From: Halobacteria archaeon AArc-dxtr1
Lineage (GTDB): Archaea > Halobacteriota > Halobacteria > Halobacteriales > Natrialbaceae
DNA: 64,000 nucleotides
Reading direction: 5' to 3'
Assembly: GCA_025517425.1 (NCBI GenBank)
Contig: JAOPJY010000001.1
Location: 606,217 to 670,216 of the forward strand
In this document: positions 55,175 through 63,371 of the stretch, piece by piece
Layout of the letters: every line of letters begins with the position of its first letter
Position numbering within the stretch: position 1 is the stretch's first letter
The notes under the pieces: model-generated
Databases searched by the model: none
The model's input: the letters and a program-made list of their open reading frames with translations, nothing else
Told to the model about the DNA's origin: nothing
Made by a program: the position numbers and the translations under genes

Positions 55175-55264
55175 ATGCAACCACATGCCTCAGATCTTGT
55201 TCGATTCAGTTCGACGCGCGCCGACTATCAATCGACGGCAGTATACGCAGGTGAGCAGCGATGA
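55175..55264 (+). CDS. Possible 29-residue leader frame coupled to the NmrA-like gene
   Basis: A TATATA box at 55142-55148 is about 30 bases before this ATG, and the frame ends with a TGA that overlaps the next start codon (ATGA). The predicted peptide (MQPHASDLVRFSSTRADY then 11 more residues) matches no known family. It may be a leader peptide that couples translation, or chance. The surrounding 55049-55260 spacer holds no other gene. Confidence 0.25.
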   Translation: MQPHASDLVRFSSTRADYQSTAVYAGEQR

Positions 55265-56160
55265 CCAGCGTCCTCGTCACCGGCGCGACCGGCAACCAGG
55301 GCGGTGCGGTCGTCGAGCACCTCCTCGCGAGCGACGCCGCGTTCGACGTGCACGGTCTGACCCGCGACGCCGACGGTGACGTAGCCCAAGAGCTCGCAGA
55401 CCGCGGCGTCACGATGGTCGAGGGCGACCTGAACGATCCCGACTCACTGCGCCCCCATCTCGGGGACGTCGACGCCGTCTTTCTGGTGACGAACTTCTGG
55501 ACGGAGGGGTACGAAACCCAGGTCGAACAGGGCAAAAATGTCGCCGACGTCGCCGCCGAAGAGGGCATCGACCACCTCGTCTTCAGCGGTGTCGGCAGCC
55601 ACCACCGCGAGACCGGTGTCCCTCATTTCGACTCGGCCTGGGAGATCGAACAACACATTCAGGAGCTCGACCTCCCGACAACCGTCCTCCAGCCGGTGTT
55701 TTTCTTCCAGAATTTCGAGGCGTTCGCCGAGGACGCCGTCGAGGACGGAACGATCGCGCTTCCACTGGCCGAAGGCGTCTCCTTACAGATGATCGACGTG
55801 ACTGATGTCGGGCACGCGGCCGCAGTCGCGTTCGAGTCCCCCGACGAGTTCGTCGACGAACGGATCGAACTCGCCGGCGACGAACTGACACTCGCCGAAA
55901 CCGCCGAGGCGCTCTCGGCTGTCACGGGCGTCGACGTCGAACCGTATCACGTTCCGATCGAGGACGCCTACGACTCCTTCGGCGAGGAGTTTACCGTCAT
56001 GTGCGAGTGGTTCAACGAGGTCGGCTACGACGCCGATCTCGACGCACTCGAGGACCGCTTTGGCTTCGAGTTCACGGCTATAGAGGAGTACCTGCGCGAC
56101 AACGGCTGGGAGGACAAGGAGGAAATGGCCGCCGTTCCCGGCTGGGTCAAAGCCCTCTAA
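55261..56160 (+). CDS. NmrA/HSCARG-like NAD(P)-binding protein
   Basis: 299 residues. Rossmann fold with GATGNQGGAVVEHLL (about 8-22) and the NmrA-type segment HLVFSGVGSHHRETGVPHFDSAWEIEQHIQ (about 102-131). Atypical short-chain dehydrogenase relatives with this pattern often sense NADPH and regulate rather than catalyse; the catalytic Tyr-x3-Lys is absent, consistent with that. Function is an inference. It converges with the DUF3194 gene. Confidence 0.8.
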   Translation: MTSVLVTGATGNQGGAVVEHLLASDAAFDVHGLTRDADGDVAQELADRGVTMVEGDLNDPDSLRPHLGDVDAVFLVTNFWTEGYETQVEQGKNVADVAAEEGIDHLVFSGVGSHHRETGVPHFDSAWEIEQHIQELDLPTTVLQPVFFFQNFEAFAEDAVEDGTIALPLAEGVSLQMIDVTDVGHAAAVAFESPDEFVDERIELAGDELTLAETAEALSAVTGVDVEPYHVPIEDAYDSFGEEFTVMCEWFNEVGYDADLDALEDRFGFEFTAIEEYLRDNGWEDKEEMAAVPGWVKAL

Positions 56161-56217
56161 GCGGACACCGGCGCGTCCGCTCTGTGGGCATAGAAAACGG
56201 AAGTGGGCGGACGACGA

Positions 56218-56532
56218 TTACGCGTCGAAGAGTTCGTCGACCGCGTCGCGTGCTGTCTGTGCCGCGTCGTCTGCGACCCGGTCTGGATCGTGCTCGTCGT
56301 CGGGCGCGTTGAGGTAGACGTCGACCTCGAGAACGCCGTCTTCGAAGCTGACAGTCACGTCGTAATCGCGGACTGCAGACTGCTTGTACGCCGAGAAGAT
56401 GATCCCCTCGGCGGCCTCGGCCGCCGTTTGGACGACGGTCTCGGGTGCTGGCTCCGCCTCGTCTGTGGCTGCGTCGGCACCACCCGGATCGGGTCCGCCG
56501 TCGGCGGCCGCGTTCGATCCCTGGTCTGTCAT
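56218..56532 (-). CDS. DUF3194 protein, last gene of the prefoldin operon
   Basis: 104 residues from the ATG at 56532. N-terminal low-complexity acidic/Gly part, then an alpha-beta domain with FSAYKQSAVRDYDVTVSFEDGVLEVDVYLNAP and a helix ending in AVDELFDA. Family DUF3194 typically follows prefoldin beta in archaea. It may be related to Pcc1-like folds, but function is unknown. It starts 10 bases after pfdB ends. Confidence 0.8.
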   Translation of the reverse strand: MTDQGSNAAADGGPDPGGADAATDEAEPAPETVVQTAAEAAEGIIFSAYKQSAVRDYDVTVSFEDGVLEVDVYLNAPDDEHDPDRVADDAAQTARDAVDELFDA

Positions 56533-56542
56533 CGCGATCTCC

Positions 56543-56938
56543 TTACGCGCCGCCTGGGCCGCCCGGGCCGGCCGGACCGCCGCCCATGCCGCCTGCGCCA
56601 CCGAGTAGCTCCTGGAGTTCCTCCTGAAGCGACTCGAACTGCTCCTGGACGCGCTCTTCTTGCTTCTCGAGCGTCTCGAGGCGGACCTCGAGGGAGTCGA
56701 CTTTCTCCGAGAGATCGTCCTCGGCTGCGTCGTACTCGGTCTCGACGAGCAACTCGCCAACCTGGCGGTACATGGTCGTCTCTGCGTCGATCTCGTCGAG
56801 TTCCTCGAGGGCGTTCTCGGCGTCGGTCAGCGAGGACTCGGTCTCCTGTTTCTGGGCGGCGACCGTCTGGGCGGTCTCCTGGAGATCCTGCAGATTCTCG
56901 ATTTTCTCCTGTGCTTCCGGCGGCAGGTTGCCTTGCAT
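56543..56938 (-). CDS. pfdB: Prefoldin subunit beta
   Basis: 131 residues from the ATG at 56938 ([20 protein letters not shown]). The family fold is two long coiled-coil helices joined by a beta hairpin ([24 protein letters not shown], about 49-72). Six prefoldin subunits (2 alpha, 4 beta) form the jellyfish chaperone that passes unfolded proteins to the thermosome. The Gly/Pro/Ala-rich C-terminal tail ([17 protein letters not shown]) is a haloarchaeal addition. Confidence 0.92.
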   Translation of the reverse strand: MQGNLPPEAQEKIENLQDLQETAQTVAAQKQETESSLTDAENALEELDEIDAETTMYRQVGELLVETEYDAAEDDLSEKVDSLEVRLETLEKQEERVQEQFESLQEELQELLGGAGGMGGGPAGPGGPGGA

Positions 56939-56999
56939 ACTTCGGCCGACGCCCTCCGGACTGATAAAGCCAAGCTTTGTGATCGGAACGCAGGCCGAG

Positions 57000-57512
57000 T
57001 CACTGGGACACGGCGTCGTCCACAGTCGACGTTCGGACAATCGCGTACCCGCCAAGCAAGAAGAGCAGACCCCAGATTAGGAAGGCCACGTCCCAGAGGA
57101 GCGTCGGACCCGGACCGTCTGGCCAGACGTGGTGAAGCCCGAGCAGATGGTGGTTGACGAGCCCCTCGAGGACGTTGAACAGTCCCCACCCCATCAGCCA
57201 GGAGCCAAACAAGGTTCGTCCGTCCGGCCGAACGCGCGGGCGCTTCCAGGCGCGGTGTAACAGTGCGATTCCGACCGCAGTCGCGATCCAGGCGACGGCG
57301 TGAAAGAGCCCATCCGCACGCATGTTCAGGTGGACGTCGTTTGCAACGCTCGGATCCGGGTGGGCTGAGAGCAGCTGGTGCCACTGCAGGATCTGGTGGA
57401 AGACGATCCCGTCGAAGAAGCCGCCCAGGCCGATTCCCAGCGCGACGCCAGCCAGGACGAGCGGTCTGCGACGACGTGGGAGTCCCAGCCACGTCGGGTT
57501 CCGATCTGGCAT
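57000..57512 (-). CDS. DUF2243 membrane protein
   Basis: 170 residues with four membrane helices. Conserved His-rich motifs: [22 protein letters not shown] (about 28-49) and [22 protein letters not shown] (about 111-132), which could bind a metal or heme. It lies between pcc1 and pfdB in an operon that is normally contiguous in archaea. The next frame starts 62 bases downstream. Function unknown. Confidence 0.85.
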   Translation of the reverse strand: MPDRNPTWLGLPRRRRPLVLAGVALGIGLGGFFDGIVFHQILQWHQLLSAHPDPSVANDVHLNMRADGLFHAVAWIATAVGIALLHRAWKRPRVRPDGRTLFGSWLMGWGLFNVLEGLVNHHLLGLHHVWPDGPGPTLLWDVAFLIWGLLFLLGGYAIVRTSTVDDAVSQ

Positions 57513-57567
57513 ACGCGAGTTCAGAGCGCAATTTGGAAGGAGACATTGCCAGCCGTCGCAGGCTGTG

Positions 57568-57822
57568 TTACTGGGGTTCGACGATTTCTACCGTTCGCTC
57601 GGCGACGTCGACCAGCGAAAACCAGGTGTTCAGCGCCGCCCGCAGCGCGATGACGTCTCGGGCTTCGATCGTGATCGTGAGGGTCGTCCCCTGGCGGTCG
57701 ATCTCGGTGCGCGAACGCTCGTCGTCGATCTCGCCGACCTCGCGGGCGACGCTCTCGGCGACGAGGTGGGCACTCGAGGGGGCGTCGTACTCGAAGGTAA
57801 GGATCGCCTCGTGAGAAGACAC
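57568..57822 (-). CDS. pcc1: KEOPS complex subunit Pcc1
   Basis: 84 residues from a GTG at 57822. Small alpha-beta protein that dimerises and organises the KEOPS complex, which makes the universal t6A37 of ANN-decoding tRNAs. The strand VSSHEAILTFEYDAPSSAH, the LVAESVAREVGEID helix and ALRAALNTWFSLVDVAERTVEIV are the family pattern. It is 6 bases after rpo12. Confidence 0.88.
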   Translation of the reverse strand: MSSHEAILTFEYDAPSSAHLVAESVAREVGEIDDERSRTEIDRQGTTLTITIEARDVIALRAALNTWFSLVDVAERTVEIVEPQ

Positions 57823-57828
57823 GGCGGA

Positions 57829-57963
57829 CTACTCGACGTCGACTTCCTTGACGTCGCGGCTGCGCTCTTTTAACAGCACCCGGTGTCCGCAGTACGGACA
57901 GCGGACGCCGCCGTACTCGTCGAGTTGGACGTCGCGCTTACAGCGTGAACACTTGTAGCTCAT
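57829..57963 (-). CDS. rpo12: RNA polymerase subunit P (Rpo12)
   Basis: 44 residues. [19 protein letters not shown] then [16 protein letters not shown]: a zinc ribbon with C-x2-C at 5 and 8 and C-x2-C at 22 and 25. Family length. It binds RNA polymerase near the Rpo3-Rpo10 assembly platform. Neighbours are eL43 upstream (9-base gap) and pcc1 downstream, the classical archaeal order. Confidence 0.95.
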   Translation of the reverse strand: MSYKCSRCKRDVQLDEYGGVRCPYCGHRVLLKERSRDVKEVDVE

Positions 57964-57972
57964 CCGTGTGCG

Positions 57973-58239
57973 TTACTCGTCGTCGGCAAGCGCTGCGCGA
58001 ATCGAGCGGCGGACGGTTTTACCGGCCGGCGTCTCGGGGCGGTAGGAGCCGCCGGTGAAGAGCTCGCCGGTCTCCTCGTTCTTCCAGATCCCGGTTCCGA
58101 CGCGGGTGACGTCGTCGCCGTCGACCGTGGAACTGCGCATTTCGTGTTCGATCTCGCTCACTCGTCGTCGCGAAACGCGTCCGTAGCGCGCGCCGAAGCG
58201 ACCGGCGCTACCGACGGTTCCGCTCCCGGTATCGGCCAT
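57973..58239 (-). CDS. rpl37ae: Ribosomal protein eL43 (L37Ae), cysteine-free
   Basis: 88 residues from the ATG at 58239. Large-subunit protein. [22 protein letters not shown] (about 13-34) and [19 protein letters not shown] (about 66-84) are the highly conserved ends. Between them the family has a zinc ribbon with four cysteines (ACPNCG...WQCSYC type). Here the stretch reads [20 protein letters not shown] and TGELFTGG with no cysteine in the whole protein. It is otherwise a full-length, well-conserved gene, so this is loss of the metal site rather than decay. Confidence 0.9.
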   Translation of the reverse strand: MADTGSGTVGSAGRFGARYGRVSRRRVSEIEHEMRSSTVDGDDVTRVGTGIWKNEETGELFTGGSYRPETPAGKTVRRSIRAALADDE

Positions 58240-58382
58240 AGTATCGCAACCTATCGCCAGCGGAGGCATAAAGCTGTTGAGTCGGACCCGGATTCCGCCT
58301 CGATCGCACTGCAGTCGCGGTGAGGGCGAGGGCCCCGTCGCGACGCCTCGAACGTCGGCCGTGGTGTCGATCGGCTAGGCGG

Positions 58383-58586
58383 TCAGTCGGCGGCTTGCTC
58401 TGCAACGGGGCCGGTGAACAGCTCCCGAAGGACGAGCGCGAACGAAGCCAGAAACCCCGCGGGAGCTAACGGGGCAGCGAGCAGACCGGTACCGAACCCG
58501 GTCGCGGCGATCAGCGTGCGGGCGGCGACGCCACTCACCGCGAGCAGCGGCACGGCCGCTAGCACGACGTCGGCGCGTTCGAGCAT
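58383..58586 (-). CDS. Small two-helix membrane protein, unknown
   Basis: 67 residues, made of two hydrophobic Ala/Leu-rich helices (about 6-24 and 31-55) and a short tail. No family recognised. Lies 144 bases from eL43 on the same strand with nothing recognisable in the 58240-58382 spacer. Confidence 0.5.
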   Translation of the reverse strand: MLERADVVLAAVPLLAVSGVAARTLIAATGFGTGLLAAPLAPAGFLASFALVLRELFTGPVAEQAAD

Positions 58587-58697
58587 GGTAATGATATCTA
58601 ATTACTCCCGGTCGGAAAAGGGGCCCACAACCAGCAGGTACTGTAGCTTCCATCGACGTGTGACTCTCCAGTACGGCAGGCAGTCGAGCGGAACGTG

Positions 58698-59417
58698 CTA
58701 CTGGTACTCCTCGTCGGTGAGTACGTCGTTTAAATCGTCCCGAATGCGCTCGCCGAGTTCCCGGTCCCAGGCGGTCGTAACGACCCGATTCTCCTGAACG
58801 CTCGAACCGTCACGCAGGAGCATCCGTACGTTACCGCCGTCGTCGGCTCGGGTAACTTTCGCCCGGAGTCCCGACTGCGAGCCAGTTCCGCCGGCGTCGA
58901 TCGGGCCCGGGATCACCTTCTTGACGTGGGGATGTTCGGCGACGGTCTGGACGACTCGGATCCCGCGCCGGCCGCCGATGAGCGTCGAGTGACTGCCGCC
59001 GATCTTCTCTGCGGGCGGGAGGTCGACGACGTCGAGTGCGCGCTCGCCACGGCGTTCGAGCACCGCCTCGACGGGCGTCTCGCCGTCGACGCGGTAGAAT
59101 GGGTAGTGAAGTAGTTCGCGAACGTCCCGAATCACCGATCGATCCCCGCCGGCGTAGATCTCCTCGGGACGCTTGCGCCGGACGTCCTCCGCGATCAGCT
59201 CTGCGAAGTTTCGGCGCTCGACGACCTCCTCGTCACCCGTCTCGGGGACGGTCGTAATCGTCGTCTCGCCGATAACCGTCTCCCCGTCAGCGAGCATCGT
59301 GATCGTCGCCCGATCGCGTGCAGCCTCGAGAACGATCGCCTCCGTGTTCCGTTCCCGGCAGACCAGACAGAAGTCTCCGGGCTTCTCGAGTTCCGAGGCG
59401 CAGTGGCGACACTCCAT
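58698..59417 (-). CDS. DUF2103 protein with N-terminal zinc ribbon
   Basis: 239 residues. An N-terminal zinc ribbon with C-x2-C at 3-6 (CRHC) and 17-20 (CLVC). The rest matches the archaeal DUF2103 pattern: KIGGSHSTLIGGRRGIRVVQ (about 137-156) and HVKKVIPGPIDAGGTGSQSGLRAKVTRAD. It resembles a small RNA- or nucleotide-binding protein, but no activity is known. Confidence 0.8.
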   Translation of the reverse strand: MECRHCASELEKPGDFCLVCRERNTEAIVLEAARDRATITMLADGETVIGETTITTVPETGDEEVVERRNFAELIAEDVRRKRPEEIYAGGDRSVIRDVRELLHYPFYRVDGETPVEAVLERRGERALDVVDLPPAEKIGGSHSTLIGGRRGIRVVQTVAEHPHVKKVIPGPIDAGGTGSQSGLRAKVTRADDGGNVRMLLRDGSSVQENRVVTTAWDRELGERIRDDLNDVLTDEEYQ

Positions 59418-59477
59418 TCCCCTGATCGTCCGACTGTAGCGGATCCGGCCCTAAAACGACGCCGTTTCGGTTGCCAG

Positions 59478-59738
59478 CTAGGGATTCGCGATCTCGTCCG
59501 CCGGCGCGTGAATCGCGTCGTCGAGAACGACCTCTAAGCGATCGTCCGCGATCAGGCGGTCGATCTGGTCGAACGAGAACGTCCCGTCGCAGTCGGGGCC
59601 GACGAAGGTGACGAGCCGGTCGGTCCGCTCGACGACGGTCGCGAAGGAGCTGCCGGTTCGGTAGTGGTATCGGACAGTCGTTCCGGGGAGGAGGGCGGCT
59701 TCGGTCACGCGGAGGTACGATCGACGGCGGAGAGTCAT
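59478..59738 (-). CDS. Small haloarchaeal protein, unknown
   Basis: 86 residues, beta-rich, with a basic start (TLRRRSYLRVTE) and an acidic C-terminal half (FSFDQIDRLIADDRLEVVLDD). A TATA-like CGATAATCC lies 26 bases upstream. Not recognised. Confidence 0.6.
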   Translation of the reverse strand: MTLRRRSYLRVTEAALLPGTTVRYHYRTGSSFATVVERTDRLVTFVGPDCDGTFSFDQIDRLIADDRLEVVLDDAIHAPADEIANP

Positions 59739-59934
59739 ACCGGTGGAGGCGACGGCCGGATTATCGATCTTTCGGTGGGATGGCCGGTGTCACTCTCGTT
59801 GTCGGAGGTGAGGAGTTCGGTATTCGGGAAGAACATGGAATTGAATCGGGTAGCTCGGCGAATACAGCTGCGAGTTGAACACGAGCATTCGCGCGAACGA
59901 GCGGTCCGAAGGACCCGGTAGTGAGCGCGATTCA

Positions 59935-59963
59935 CCGGTCGAGCGGAGCGAGACCGGCTTTTT
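59935..59963 (+). terminator. Hairpin plus T-run, terminator-like
   Basis: CCGGTC and GACCGG form a 6-bp stem around an 11-base loop, followed after one base by five T. There is no plus-strand gene upstream, so it might end an unannotated transcript or be chance. Confidence 0.4.
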
Positions 59964-59975
59964 GGCATGAACGGG

Positions 59976-60027
59976 TTTTCGCCGAGCGGTGCGCGAAGCG
60001 CATCCGAGGCGAAAAGAGGTTCGCCTC
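59976..60027. repeat. Nested inverted repeats downstream of truD
   Basis: TTTTCGCC (59976-59983) pairs with GGCGAAAA (60008-60015) around an inner TGCGC-GAA-GCGCA hairpin. The alternative GAGGCGAA (60006-60013) with TTCGCCTC (60020-60027) uses the same right arm, so the two are mutually exclusive structures. It may terminate or process the truD transcript. Confidence 0.6.
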
Positions 60028-60085
60028 TACTGAACGCGGGTTTCAGGACAGATTCTGTACACGCACTCCGTATCAGGGGCGCTCG

Positions 60086-61483
60086 TCAGCCCAGGTGGAC
60101 CGGATCGACCTTCAGGAACTCCCGCGAGAGTACCGTCGCGTACGAGCCCTTGGGGAGCGAAAAGGACAGTGAGAGCGGCTCCCGACCGAGTTCGAGGTCG
60201 GTCCGGACGAGGATCGCCCGCCGGGTGCCCGTCGAGTGGAACTCCCCGGGGAGATCGAAGTCCGACTGGGAGAGCCCGAGGTCGTCGAGAACCTCCCGCT
60301 CGATCTCGCCTTGCTCACCGTCGGCGAGTTCGGTCTCCGTGCCGACCAGGGGCGCCGTGACGAACGCCCGCCCGCGCTCGCAGTGGCGGGTCACGGAGCG
60401 CACGCGGCGCTCGTCGACGCGCTGCTCGCGGGAGACGTCCGGTAGCTCGAGGCCGACGGGGGCATCTCGGTCCGCAAAGCAGACGACGTCGCCTGCCACG
60501 GGGCAGTCGAAGGGGAGCCCGCGCTCCAGACGCTCGCTGAGCATCAGATTGAACGCGTAGGACTGGGCCGCGTGGACGAACAGCCGCTGCAGATTCGAAG
60601 GGACGCGCTCGAGTGCCGCCCGGAAATCGGCGGGCTCCGGCCTGCCCGATCCGACGCGGTCGGCGAGTTCGTGCAGCATCGAGCGTTCGTACCGGAGGCG
60701 GTGGGGGAATCGCTCGAGTGCGGCCTGCCAGTCGCGCTCTTCTTCGAGGAACGCCCGCGCTTCCTGAGTCTCCTCGGGTTCGCGTTCGTGGGGCCGACCG
60801 AGGTAGGCCATCACGGCACCCTCCCAGTCGTCGCGAGCGACTGCGAGACCGACCTCGTGGGTGATCGGCCGGCGGCTTCCGAAGCGCTGCTGGCCGAAGA
60901 AGTTGGGGACGCCCACCGTGATCGGGCCGGCGGTTTCAGTCTCTTTCCCGCCGTCGTCCGATTCGACAGTGTCACCGTCGTCTTTGGCGCCCGAGAACGC
61001 CGCAAGCTTCGCGGCAATCTGCTCGGCGCGATCCGGCCGGTCGGGATCGCTGACAACGAGTTCGAAGGCGTTGCCCGCGAGGTCGCCGAACTCGAGCGAG
61101 CGCCCCGCTCGGCCGACAATCTCGATTTCGACACCGTTAATCTCCGGAATCGACTCGGGATCGAGCCCGTAGATTGAGAACAGCTGCGTGGTGATCGCGT
61201 ACTTGTCTTTCGTCCCGGCCCAGGAGACGCGCTCGCGGCTCATCCCGACCGCGTCCGAAAGGCGGCTCGCGAAGTCGTTCGTATCCCACCCCTGCAGGGT
61301 GGCTCGGATGACAACGTGGGGGTAGTCGTCCGGCGAGGCGTCTACTGGCTGGGTCTCAAACCGCTCGAGTTCGCGGACCCGGAAGTGCTCGTCGTCGGCG
61401 CGGAGTCGGCCGCCGGTGCCGTCGACGTCGCTCACGTAGTGGTGCATGCCGACGGTCCGTTCGGTGGGGTGGGCCGGGCGCAT
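60086..61483 (-). CDS. truD: tRNA pseudouridine-13 synthase TruD
   Basis: 465 residues. Converts U13 of tRNA to pseudouridine. [19 protein letters not shown] (about 93-111) carries the catalytic Asp of the TruD family. [22 protein letters not shown] (about 198-219) is the hallmark second motif. The ATG at 61483 ([17 protein letters not shown]) fits the conserved haloarchaeal start. Several genes downstream of pth2 on the same strand, though not tightly spaced. Confidence 0.93.
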   Translation of the reverse strand: MRPAHPTERTVGMHHYVSDVDGTGGRLRADDEHFRVRELERFETQPVDASPDDYPHVVIRATLQGWDTNDFASRLSDAVGMSRERVSWAGTKDKYAITTQLFSIYGLDPESIPEINGVEIEIVGRAGRSLEFGDLAGNAFELVVSDPDRPDRAEQIAAKLAAFSGAKDDGDTVESDDGGKETETAGPITVGVPNFFGQQRFGSRRPITHEVGLAVARDDWEGAVMAYLGRPHEREPEETQEARAFLEEERDWQAALERFPHRLRYERSMLHELADRVGSGRPEPADFRAALERVPSNLQRLFVHAAQSYAFNLMLSERLERGLPFDCPVAGDVVCFADRDAPVGLELPDVSREQRVDERRVRSVTRHCERGRAFVTAPLVGTETELADGEQGEIEREVLDDLGLSQSDFDLPGEFHSTGTRRAILVRTDLELGREPLSLSFSLPKGSYATVLSREFLKVDPVHLG

Positions 61484-61543
61484 CTGCCGGCGATTGGATC
61501 TCGGCGAGTAAATCGGTTCGGCTCTGGGGTCGCGAAGGGGTGG

Positions 61544-62119
61544 CTACTGATCGTCACACTCACTCAACGTCGGCTGGTACGTACACGGATCGAAGTCGTC
61601 GAGGTCGATCGCCTCGAGTTCGGCCGCCTGGCCCCAGAACGTACACAACCCCGACTCCGGGGGCTCGTCGGCGAACGTGATCCGGGCGGTCAGGGCGAGG
61701 GACGGCATACTGTCACCACAACCGGACTCTGCCAGCTGCTCCGCATCCTCGACGCGCCGGACCGTCAGATGAACGCTCCCGTCGAGAACCTCGACGTCTC
61801 GAGCCTCGATCTCGTAACAACTGCTGTACCCCCACGTGATCGCGTGGACGAGCACCGACTGCGAGTCGACTGTCACTCCGAACGGACGCTCGTCGCTCGT
61901 TGCGTCGGTTGCGAACAGCGCAAGGGGTTCTTCTAAGTTCGGACTCACGGTCGGTGACGCAGAGCGGATGTCGACCTCCGTAATTCCCGAATCGTCGGCG
62001 ATCTCCACTTCGGAGTCGTCGGTCTCGTCGGAATCTGTATTCCAGGGGAGCTCGCCGACACAGCCGCTGAGTCCCGCGAGCGTTCCGGTCCCAGCCGCGA
62101 GGAGCGTTCGGCGGCGCAT
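61544..62119 (-). CDS. Twin-arginine lipoprotein, unknown
   Basis: 191 residues from the ATG at 62119, chosen because the TAT-like signal MRRRTLLAAGTGTLAGLSGC starts there and a CTATTTTACA box lies 27 bases before it. Lipobox Cys near 20. The mature part is a beta-rich domain with several cysteines (CYEIEA, SGCGDSM, LCTFWGQ, DPCTYQP and ECDDQ), likely disulfide bonded. Not recognised. Confidence 0.7.
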   Translation of the reverse strand: MRRRTLLAAGTGTLAGLSGCVGELPWNTDSDETDDSEVEIADDSGITEVDIRSASPTVSPNLEEPLALFATDATSDERPFGVTVDSQSVLVHAITWGYSSCYEIEARDVEVLDGSVHLTVRRVEDAEQLAESGCGDSMPSLALTARITFADEPPESGLCTFWGQAAELEAIDLDDFDPCTYQPTLSECDDQ

Positions 62120-62184
62120 GGGAGCAATTGGGCTGCCACTGTAAAATAGCCGCGCCAAGGACAAATGCGCGTTTCAGCGTCGGC

Positions 62185-62829
62185 TCACGCCTCTGCGACC
62201 GAGGCGACCAGCTCCCGAACGAAGTCCATCTCGTCCTGGTTGACGGTGTGGCCCATCCCCTCGTAGATCCGTGTCTCGACGTCGCCCTCCAGCCCCTCGC
62301 AGATCTTGGCGCTGTCGTGGACGCGCTCTTCGGGGATGTGCGGATCGCGGTCGCTACAGCCGAAGAACACCGGGGTTTCCTCGAGCGAGCCGTCGTAGCG
62401 ATCCGGATCGAGCGTGTCGCCGATCAGGCCGCCCGAGAGTGCGACGACGCCGCCGTATCGGCGCGGATTCCGGGCGGCGAACTCGGTGCTGAGGCAGGCG
62501 CCTTGCGAGAAGCCCAGCAACACCGTGCGCTCGGGCGGTATCCCGCCGTCGGCGACGGTCTCGAGGACGGTTTCGAGACGAGAGAGCGCCGAGTCGAGAA
62601 ACGGTTGGTTCGCCTCGGTCGGGGCGAGAAACGATTGGGGGTACCAGGTGCGGCGGTGGGCCTGCGGAGCCAGGTACGCGACGTCGCCCCGGCCGATGTC
62701 GTCGGCGAAACTGAGCATCCCTCGGGCCTGGGCCCCCCGCCCGTGGACGAGGACGACCGCCGCGGCGGCGTCTTCGAGGGCGGCTCCGGCGCGCTCTACG
62801 GGCTGTCCCTGATGTGGATCGTCGGTCAT
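62185..62829 (-). CDS. Alpha/beta hydrolase, phospholipase/carboxylesterase type
   Basis: 214 residues from the ATG at 62829. Nucleophile elbow GFSQGACLS (about 107-115), Asp in SDRDPHIP (about 158) and His in GMGHTVNQDE (about 194-203) complete a Ser-Asp-His triad. The oxyanion loop is LVHGRGAQARG (about 27-37). It resembles bacterial carboxylesterase/dienelactone-hydrolase relatives; substrate unknown. Starts 92 bases downstream of pth2. Confidence 0.85.
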   Translation of the reverse strand: MTDDPHQGQPVERAGAALEDAAAAVVLVHGRGAQARGMLSFADDIGRGDVAYLAPQAHRRTWYPQSFLAPTEANQPFLDSALSRLETVLETVADGGIPPERTVLLGFSQGACLSTEFAARNPRRYGGVVALSGGLIGDTLDPDRYDGSLEETPVFFGCSDRDPHIPEERVHDSAKICEGLEGDVETRIYEGMGHTVNQDEMDFVRELVASVAEA

Positions 62830-62921
62830 ACCCGATTCCTGGTGTCGAACGCCAAAAGGCGTTGGTGCGCCGGTGATTCGCGCCGCCAGGCGCTGTCTGC
62901 GAGGTGCCGGCAACCGGCCCC

Positions 62922-63260
62922 CTACAGCAGCGACAGCTCGCCTGTCACCCGGTCCACCGTCTCTTCGTCGCCGGGACCGACCGCTAGCGCGGTGACGGTC
63001 CCCGGCTCGAGTTGGGTGTGTCCCGCATCCCTAACGACGGCGGCGGGGAGCCCCTCGCGTTCGGCGATCTCCGAGAGTTCGTACAGCTCGCGCTCGCTCG
63101 ATCCCTTCAGCACGACCTTCTTCTGGCCGCCGCCCTTCCAGCGCTTTCGGGCCCGCTTGCCTGCCTTCTCGTAGGCAGACAAGGAGGCGTGAGAAGCCTG
63201 TGCAGCGAGCTTCCCGGTTCCCATTCCGATGTCGGTTCGGGCGACGATGGCCTGTTTCAT
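62922..63260 (-). CDS. pth2: Peptidyl-tRNA hydrolase, Pth2 type
   Basis: 112 residues. Releases peptides from peptidyl-tRNA. [11 protein letters not shown] (about 17-27) and [22 protein letters not shown] (about 74-95) are the Pth2 signatures, with the catalytic Asp and Thr in the second. Family length. Its ATG at 63260 faces away from the DsbA-like gene, whose promoter lies in the 63261-63371 spacer. Confidence 0.94.
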   Translation of the reverse strand: MKQAIVARTDIGMGTGKLAAQASHASLSAYEKAGKRARKRWKGGGQKKVVLKGSSERELYELSEIAEREGLPAAVVRDAGHTQLEPGTVTALAVGPGDEETVDRVTGELSLL

Positions 63261-63371
63261 ACCCGAGCCACGACGGCGGGCGATTTAGGGGCGGCGATCG
63301 GTATCAGCGTACTCAGATCCAAAAGCGGTGACGCACTACATATTTCAGGACCCGACCGCTAGGCTGGTTCG

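Larger units (their letters stand above)
59739..60085. other. Gene-free stretch with hairpins
   Basis: No coding frame is convincing. The left end holds the promoter of the small gene at 59738. The rest carries three overlapping inverted repeats: CCGGTC...GACCGG followed by TTTTT (59935-59963), TTTTCGCC/GGCGAAAA enclosing TGCGC-GAA-GCGCA (59976-60015), and GAGGCGAA/TTCGCCTC (60006-60027). The first has the form of an intrinsic terminator on the plus strand, though no plus-strand gene precedes it. Confidence 0.7.
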
